Assembly (NCBI GenBank): GCA_964614415.1
Contig: CAZTLE010000155.1
Coordinates: 1-9,988, forward strand
Direction of reading: 5' to 3'
Length of the DNA stretch: 9,988 nt
Source: CAZTLE01 sp964614415
GTDB lineage: Bacteria; Bacteroidota; Bacteroidia; Flavobacteriales; Flavobacteriaceae
Below the pieces are notes generated by a model, which was not told the DNA's origin, ran no database searches, and worked only from the letters and a program-made list of their open reading frames with translations. The stretch's first letter is position 1. Each line of letters starts with the position of its first letter. Shown here one piece after another: positions 5,409 through 9,988 of this stretch. Made by a program: the position numbers and the translations under genes.

Positions 5409-7904
5409 ATGCAAAAAACACAACACTACATAACCGGTCAATGGCTGGATGGAAAAGGAGATGGGACGCCGGTCCTGGATTCGGTAACCGGAGAGCATTT
5501 TACCAGTGTAACGGTGGAAGGGCTCGATATTCCTGAAGTACTGCAATACGGACGTGACAAGGGTGAAACCCTTCGGAATATGACCTTTCAGCAGCGCGGA
5601 CTAATGCTGAAAAAATTAGCCCTTTATCTCACGAAAAGAAAAGAGCAATTTTACGAGCTGAGCTATCGCACAGGTGCCACGAGAATCGACAGTTGGATTG
5701 ATATTGAAGGAGGGTTTGGTAACCTCTTTGCGAATGCTTCGCTTCGGAAGTTGTTTCCCAATCAGTCATACCATGTAGAAGGCGACCCTATTGATCTGTC
5801 CAGAGGCGGACGATTTATGGCGCATCACATCATGGTCCCGCGACAAGGAGTAGCAGTACACATCAATGCTTTTAACTTCCCCGTGTGGGGCATGCTCGAA
5901 AAATGCGCCGTTAACTGGATGGCCGGGATGCCGGCAGTGGTACTACCGGCTCCTCAAACAGCCTATTTGGCGGAAGCCGTAGTGCGTGAGATCATCGCCT
6001 CCGGAATATTGCCTGAGGGCTCATTGCAACTCATAAGTGGTACGGCAAAGAACATACTGGACACCGTTCAATCGCAGGATGTGGTGACGTTCACCGGATC
6101 GGCGAGCACAGGAAGATTGCTTAAGAATCATCCGCAGTTGGTGCAGGAATCCGTTCCCTTTACCATGGAGGCCGATTCCCTGAATGCTTCTATTCTGGGT
6201 GAAGATGCGGTTCCGGGTACACCTGAGTTTAATCTCTTCATCAAGGAAGTTCGAAAAGAAATGACGGTGAAATGCGGACAAAAATGTACCGCCATACGCC
6301 GGATTATCGTACCTGAGAATCTGGTGGAGGATGTTCAAATTGAGCTCGGTAAGGCGCTGGACAAAGTAACCATCGGTGATCCTCGTTTAAAAGAGGTGCG
6401 TATGGGTTCACTGGTGAGTGATGCGCAGCGTACTTCAGTGCGAGAACAGGTAGCCAAGATCGCTGAGACCGCAGCTATCGTATACGGTGACCTGGAAAGT
6501 GTTGATACAGTGGGTGCGGATGCCGAAAAAGGAGCGTTCATCAAGCCGATACTCCTTCGCGAAGACAATCCGTTCAAAAATGAAGCCGCCCATGTCACCG
6601 AGGCTTTTGGTCCCGTGAGCACGATAATGCCCTACAAGGATTTGGACGAAGCTATTCAGCTCTCCCGAATGGGTAAAGGATCTTTGGTGTCTTCCATTAC
6701 TACTTATGACGATAAGATCGCGAAAGAATACGTAGTCAATGCCGCTACCCACCACGGGCGAATTCTGGTGCTGAACCGTGAGAATGCAAAGCAGAGTACA
6801 GGACATGGTTCTCCGCTACCCGCACTTATACATGGCGGACCCGGTCGTGCCGGAGGAGGCGAAGAGATGGGTGGAATGCGTGGTGTAAAGCATTATTTAC
6901 AACGATGCGCCGTACAAGGTTCTCCAACCACCTTAACAGAGGTTACGGGCATCTATCAGCCTAAAGGAGCATATAAAGAAGCGGAACAACATCCGTTCAA
7001 ATATCACTGGGAAGATATCGAACCGGGAATGTCAATGCGCACACATAAGCGCACCATCACAGATGGTGATATTGTTAACTTTTCGAACCTTACCTGGGAT
7101 CATTTCTACGCTCACACGGATATTACCTCCCTGGACGGAAGTATTTTTGAAAAGCGTACGGCGCACGGCTATTTTATTCTGGCCGCAGCAGCAGGGTTGT
7201 TTGTCTATCCAAATAAAGGACCTGTGGCTGCCAACTATGGTTTGGAAGAATGCAGATTCCTTCGCCCTATATATCACAACGACACTATCTATGTGCGATT
7301 GACATGTAAACAAAAGATTGATCGCGAACAAAGAGGAACCGAGTTGCCTAGCGGTATTGTAAAATGGTATGCTGAAGTATTTGATGCCGATGATGAGTTG
7401 GTTGCCATAGCGACGGTACTTACTATGGTTCAGAAGAAGCAAACGACCTTTGTAGAGATGACTGAAGACAAGATTCACGAATGTCTTGGCAAACTAACTG
7501 CGGACTCCAAGGCGGTTTGGGGTACTATGAGCGCTCAGCATATGGTGGAGCATCTGGAATACACGTATCGAATTGCCTCCGGTGAGATCCAGGATTTTGA
7601 AGTAGCCACTCCGGAGAAGATACTGGAGAAGGTCCATGCTACCTTGTACAATTATAAAAAGATGCCTCGAGCGTATGATTTTCCGTTGGCGGAAAAGTCT
7701 GAGATCACAGAATTGAATCACCCCGATCTGGAAACGGCTAAAGAGAAGTTTTGGGAAGCCAGGGAAGCGTATCTTCAGTATTTCAAAGAAAACCCCGATG
7801 CAATCACCAAAAATGTCGTGTTCGGAGAGCTGAACCGCTTTGAGTGGACCCTGGTAGACAGGAAGCATCTCAATCATCATTTTGAACAATTTAATCTGAT
7901 ATGA
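5409..7904 (+). CDS. paaZ: Bifunctional PaaZ with C-terminal DinB/DUF1569-like domain
   Basis: PaaZ hydrolyses the oxepin-CoA ring with its MaoC-type hydratase domain and oxidises the resulting aldehyde with its aldehyde dehydrogenase domain. I choose ATG 5409 (831 aa): MQKTQHYITGQWLDG aligns with the usual PaaZ N-terminus. The frame extends up to a TTG at 5355 and includes an ATG at 5382, but those lie in a hairpin repeat. The ALDH domain (about 1-515) has Glu254 in MEADSLN and Cys293 in GQKCTAIRR. The MaoC domain (about 535-675) has Asp564 and His569 in WDHFYAH. About 148 further residues (684-831), absent from the ~681-aa E. coli PaaZ, contain WGTMSAQHMVEHL (704-716), FGELNRFEW and HLNHHFEQF (820-828). 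These resemble DUF1569/DinB-fold proteins, with histidines that could bind a metal. The role of the extension is unknown. Confidence 0.94.
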   Translation: MQKTQHYITGQWLDGKGDGTPVLDSVTGEHFTSVTVEGLDIPEVLQYGRDKGETLRNMTFQQRGLMLKKLALYLTKRKEQFYELSYRTGATRIDSWIDIEGGFGNLFANASLRKLFPNQSYHVEGDPIDLSRGGRFMAHHIMVPRQGVAVHINAFNFPVWGMLEKCAVNWMAGMPAVVLPAPQTAYLAEAVVREIIASGILPEGSLQLISGTAKNILDTVQSQDVVTFTGSASTGRLLKNHPQLVQESVPFTMEADSLNASILGEDAVPGTPEFNLFIKEVRKEMTVKCGQKCTAIRRIIVPENLVEDVQIELGKALDKVTIGDPRLKEVRMGSLVSDAQRTSVREQVAKIAETAAIVYGDLESVDTVGADAEKGAFIKPILLREDNPFKNEAAHVTEAFGPVSTIMPYKDLDEAIQLSRMGKGSLVSSITTYDDKIAKEYVVNAATHHGRILVLNRENAKQSTGHGSPLPALIHGGPGRAGGGEEMGGMRGVKHYLQRCAVQGSPTTLTEVTGIYQPKGAYKEAEQHPFKYHWEDIEPGMSMRTHKRTITDGDIVNFSNLTWDHFYAHTDITSLDGSIFEKRTAHGYFILAAAAGLFVYPNKGPVAANYGLEECRFLRPIYHNDTIYVRLTCKQKIDREQRGTELPSGIVKWYAEVFDADDELVAIATVLTMVQKKQTTFVEMTEDKIHECLGKLTADSKAVWGTMSAQHMVEHLEYTYRIASGEIQDFEVATPEKILEKVHATLYNYKKMPRAYDFPLAEKSEITELNHPDLETAKEKFWEAREAYLQYFKENPDAITKNVVFGELNRFEWTLVDRKHLNHHFEQFNLI

Positions 7905-7977
7905 AAGATGAATCAGGATACATGAATCATGACCTGCTCGTCCTGGTTCCTGTGTCCTGGCTCTTGAATCAAAACCT
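7905..7977 (+). repeat. Spacer with imperfect hairpin, paaZ-crotonase
   Basis: TCAGGATACA (7913-7922) can pair with TGTGTCCTGG (7951-7960), ten pairs of which two are G-T. CATGA/TCATG (7921-7925, 7927-7931) forms a smaller competing dyad. The spacer is built of ATGAATC/CCTGG words resembling low-complexity spacers elsewhere in the window. No promoter is evident. Confidence 0.4.
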
Positions 7978-8730
7978 ATGAGCGATCCATACGTAAAACA
8001 ACATATAGAAAACGGAATTTGTACCATTGAGTTCTTCCACCCGGCTCATAACAGTCTTCCGGGGGATATCCTGGCGGAATTGGCCGAAACCATCACCAAT
8101 GCCGGGAATAATGATGAAGTAAAGGTGATTGTCTTGAAAAGCGGAGGAGACCGCACCTTCTGTGCCGGTGCTAGTTTTAAGGAGCTTATCAACATTAATG
8201 ATGCGGAATCCGGCCGGGTATTTTTCAGCGGTTTTGCCAATGTGATCAATGCCATGCGGAAATGCCCTAAGTTCATTATCGGACGTATACAGGGTAAAAC
8301 TGTTGGAGGCGGCGTAGGCGTTGCCTCAGCGACCGACTATTGCATGGCGACAAAGTATGCTGCTATTAAGCTCAGTGAACTCAATGTTGGGATTGGTCCT
8401 TTCGTTGTCGGACCGGCCGTGGAGCGAAAACTGGGACTCAGTGGAATGTCGCAAATTGCGATCGATGCCAACTCATTCTATGACGCGGAATGGGCACGTC
8501 AAAAAGGATTGTATGCGCAGGTGTACGACAGTACGGAAGAACTGGATGAAGCCGTTCAGGCTTTTGCAGAACAGCTTTGCTCTTACAACCCGGAGGCTAT
8601 GACCGAAATGAAAAAGGTATTCTGGCAGGGAACCGAACACTGGGACGAGTTGTTGGCAGAGCGAGCGGCGATTAGCGGCCGGTTGGTACTTTCGGAATTC
8701 ACTAAAGAAACCCTGAAACGATTTAAATAA
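7978..8730 (+). CDS. Enoyl-CoA hydratase/isomerase family protein (PaaF-like place)
   Basis: This is a crotonase-fold protein of 250 aa (PaaF ~255 aa). Visible family parts are the FCAGASFKEL oxyanion-hole loop, a GGGVGVASATDY segment and SELNVGIGPFVVG. In hydratases two glutamates 20 residues apart do the chemistry. Here the first position is Gly114 and the second is Glu134, so one glutamate is missing. By context it would fill the PaaF role (2,3-dehydroadipyl-CoA hydration), since no other hydratase is in the window. Similarity to E. coli PaaF looks low, however, and an isomerase or other crotonase activity is possible. I therefore give no symbol. ATG 7978 gives the expected N-terminus; no Shine-Dalgarno is visible. 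Confidence 0.85.
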   Translation: MSDPYVKQHIENGICTIEFFHPAHNSLPGDILAELAETITNAGNNDEVKVIVLKSGGDRTFCAGASFKELININDAESGRVFFSGFANVINAMRKCPKFIIGRIQGKTVGGGVGVASATDYCMATKYAAIKLSELNVGIGPFVVGPAVERKLGLSGMSQIAIDANSFYDAEWARQKGLYAQVYDSTEELDEAVQAFAEQLCSYNPEAMTEMKKVFWQGTEHWDELLAERAAISGRLVLSEFTKETLKRFK

Positions 8731-8803
8731 TTGTCCAATATCGAATGACGAATATTGAATTTCGAAGTACTTCTTGATTCATCATTCATGATTCTACATT
8801 CTC
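8731..8803 (+). repeat. Low-complexity spacer with dyads, crotonase-paaY
   Basis: It contains a bulged stem CAATATCG/CGAATATTG (8736-8743 with 8749-8757, A8751 unpaired), the perfect palindrome GAAGTACTTC (8764-8773), and a GATTCAT/CATTCAT/GATTC run (8775-8793). The inverse of this run, ATGAATGATGAAT, occurs after the SDR stop (5120-5132). No terminator or promoter is recognisable. Confidence 0.4.
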
Positions 8804-9409
8804 ATGATTTACTCTTTTAAAGGACATATACCCGTAGTGCATGAGTCCAGCTTTGTGCATCCACTGGCGGCAGTTACCGGGAATGTGATCATTGGTAAGG
8901 ACTGTTACATTGGGCCCGGAGCTGCTATTCGGGGTGATTGGGGCGAGATTATCCTGGAGGATGGAGTAAACGTGCAGGAGAACTGTACCGTCCATATGTT
9001 TCCCGGAAAAAGTATTGTTCTAAAGGAAGGTGCGCATGTAGGACACGGTGCTGTAATTCACGGGGCAAACCTGGGTCGGAATTGCCTTATCGGAATGAAT
9101 AGTGTAATTATGGATGACGCGGAGATAGGAGACGAATGCATTGTTGGAGCCATGAGTTTTGTTAAGGCTGAAACCGTTTTTGAAAAGAGACAACTCATTG
9201 TTGGTAATCCGGCCAAAGCGATCCGGGAAGTATCTGACGAAATGATCGAATGGAAAACCGCGGGCACGCGTTTGTATCAACAGTTGCCGTACGATTGCCA
9301 CGAAACCCTGCGTGAAGTAGCTCCGCTGAGGGAAATTCAGGAGAACCGACCGGAGCAGGAGGATTTTTACAAAACACTGAATTCTTTCAGAAAAGGGGAG
9401 AAGGACTAA
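8804..9409 (+). CDS. paaY: PaaY, left-handed beta-helix thioesterase-like protein
   Basis: PaaY is a gamma-class carbonic anhydrase-like hexapeptide-repeat protein; the E. coli homologue is reported to act as a thioesterase that relieves CoA-ester intermediates of the pathway. The protein is 201 aa (E. coli ~196 aa). Hexapeptide repeats cover about residues 10-140 (VIIGKDCYIGPGAAIRGD at 28-45). Putative zinc ligands are His64 in NCTVHMF and His81/His86 in HVGHGAVIHG. Family-typical stretches follow: LIVGNPAKAIREVS, EWKTAGTRLYQQL and APLREIQENRP. The start ATG 8804 gives MIYSFKGHIPVV, matching the family. Its TAA overlaps the stop of the convergent regulator gene. Confidence 0.93.
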   Translation: MIYSFKGHIPVVHESSFVHPLAAVTGNVIIGKDCYIGPGAAIRGDWGEIILEDGVNVQENCTVHMFPGKSIVLKEGAHVGHGAVIHGANLGRNCLIGMNSVIMDDAEIGDECIVGAMSFVKAETVFEKRQLIVGNPAKAIREVSDEMIEWKTAGTRLYQQLPYDCHETLREVAPLREIQENRPEQEDFYKTLNSFRKGEKD

Positions 9410-9876
9410 TCCAGGAAGCTCAGATCCAATTCGTGCGTTTGCTTGCTGCTGGAAAGCACGATATGACTTTGTACGTTCCCTATGTAGGGGAGTAAGGTGA
9501 GCTTAGTAATAATAAACTTTTCATAGGCCTCAATATCCTCAACAACCAATTTCAGTAAATAATCAAAACCTCCGCTCACCCGGTGGCACTCTATCACTTC
9601 CGGAAAGTTGTTTATCTCATTCACAAATTTCTCGAGGTAGCTTCGGGTATGACCCTGGAGTGAAATTGCGATGAATACCATTTGCTTCAAGCCTATTTTC
9701 TTAGCGTTCAAACGGGCCGAATATCCTTCGATAAACCCTTCTTTTTCCAGTTTTTTGATGCGCTCGAAAATGGGTGTTGTCGATTTACCCAATTGCTCCG
9801 ATAAGCTCTTGACTGTCTGATTTGAATCCTTCTGAAGAAGGGCTAACAATTGTTGGTCTGTCGCGTCCAGTGGCAT
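9406..9876 (-). CDS. Lrp/AsnC-family transcriptional regulator
   Basis: This DNA-binding regulator has 156 aa, the usual Lrp/AsnC size. The N-terminal winged helix-turn-helix covers residues 1-60: LDATDQQLLALLQKDS at the start, the recognition region LGKSTTPIFERIKKLEKEG (29-47) and GYSARLNAKKIG. The C-terminal RAM/AsnC effector domain covers about 65-145 and contains VSGGFDYLLKL (100-110), the usual oligomer and ligand region. It is convergent to paaY with a 4-bp stop overlap (9406-9409). This does not make it the paa regulator; Lrp-type genes often control themselves or a divergent neighbour, here beyond the window's right end. The start is ATG at 9876-9874. The control region 9877-9988 carries a large dyad. 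Confidence 0.93.
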   Translation of the reverse strand: MPLDATDQQLLALLQKDSNQTVKSLSEQLGKSTTPIFERIKKLEKEGFIEGYSARLNAKKIGLKQMVFIAISLQGHTRSYLEKFVNEINNFPEVIECHRVSGGFDYLLKLVVEDIEAYEKFIITKLTLLPYIGNVQSHIVLSSSKQTHELDLSFLD

Positions 9877-9922
9877 AAAACTATACTATTTTGATTTTCA
9901 ATCGCTACATTAAATAGCTGAT

Positions 9923-9951
9923 TATTCTAAATTATTCAATAATACAGAATA
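9923..9951. promoter_or_regulatory. 29-bp dyad upstream of the Lrp-family gene
   Basis: The dyad centre is base 9937. Inner half sites ATTATT (9931-9936) and AATAAT (9938-9943) are perfect complements; outer half sites TATTCT (9923-9928) and AGAATA (9946-9951) are too. Two unpaired bases lie between them on each side, giving 12 of 14 pairs. It lies about 60 bp upstream of the regulator start, in very AT-rich DNA. Lrp-family dimers bind AT-rich dyads, so an autoregulatory or divergent operator is plausible. Confidence 0.5.
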
Positions 9952-9966
9952 TTTTTCTATTATAAT

Positions 9967-9974
9967 TAAATTTG
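9967..9974 (+). promoter_or_regulatory. Candidate -7 box for a divergent gene
   Basis: TAAATTTG matches the Bacteroidetes -7 consensus TAnnTTTG exactly and points rightward, out of the window. No TTG is found at the expected -33 distance, and AT-rich DNA yields chance matches. If real, it would drive a gene divergent from the regulator. Confidence 0.25.
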
Positions 9975-9988
9975 GCAGTCTTTTTACA

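Noticed and set aside
5193..5546. 117-codon open frame on the - strand
   Set aside because: It is the antisense of the structured spacer and the paaZ N-terminus; hairpin repeats leave open frames by chance.
7494..8027. 177-codon open frame on the - strand
   Set aside because: It spans the paaZ end, the spacer and the crotonase start in antisense, with no recognisable domain.

Overview
The window is a phenylacetate (phenylacetyl-CoA) catabolic cluster on the + strand, in the order paaD, paaG, paaH, paaI, paaJ, short SDR, paaZ, crotonase, paaY. It ends with a convergent Lrp/AsnC-type regulator on the - strand. The sequence suggests a Bacteroidota member, most likely Flavobacteriaceae: moderate GC, few Shine-Dalgarno sites, very A/T-rich spacers, flavobacterial-looking low-complexity spacer words, and a paaZ about 150 residues longer than the proteobacterial enzyme. 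This taxonomic placement is an inference from style, not from a search.

Layout: 5-511 paaD (the PaaABCE oxygenase genes are presumably just upstream, outside the window). 512-798 is a structured 287-nt spacer. 799-3167 is a tight paaG-paaH-paaI block (3-nt gap, then a 4-nt ATGA overlap). 3242-4450 is paaJ with a TTG start. 4518-5120 is a small atypical SDR. 5121-5408 is a second structured 288-nt spacer. 5409-7904 is paaZ with a C-terminal DinB/DUF1569-like domain. 7978-8730 is a crotonase, 8804-9409 is paaY, and 9406-9876 (-) is the Lrp-family regulator, overlapping the paaY stop. 9877-9988 is an AT-rich control region with a 29-bp dyad.

Pathway logic, from known paa biochemistry: PaaABCE (matured with PaaD) epoxidises phenylacetyl-CoA. 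PaaG isomerises the epoxide to oxepin-CoA. PaaZ opens the ring hydrolytically and oxidises the aldehyde. PaaJ removes acetyl-CoA, a PaaF-type hydratase and PaaH carry out beta-oxidation, and PaaJ cleaves 3-oxoadipyl-CoA to succinyl-CoA and acetyl-CoA. PaaI and PaaY are thioesterases that rescue CoA from dead-end intermediates. No paaK ligase is present in the window.

The least ordinary signals are non-coding. The two long spacers look like diverged copies of one modular element: a purine tract, then a nested hairpin whose stems differ by compensatory changes, then a second hairpin just before the next start codon. A short inverted-repeat element with the core GAGCGCAGTCGA also occurs twice, once right at the paaJ stop and once in frame inside paaH, where it is translated as part of the protein.
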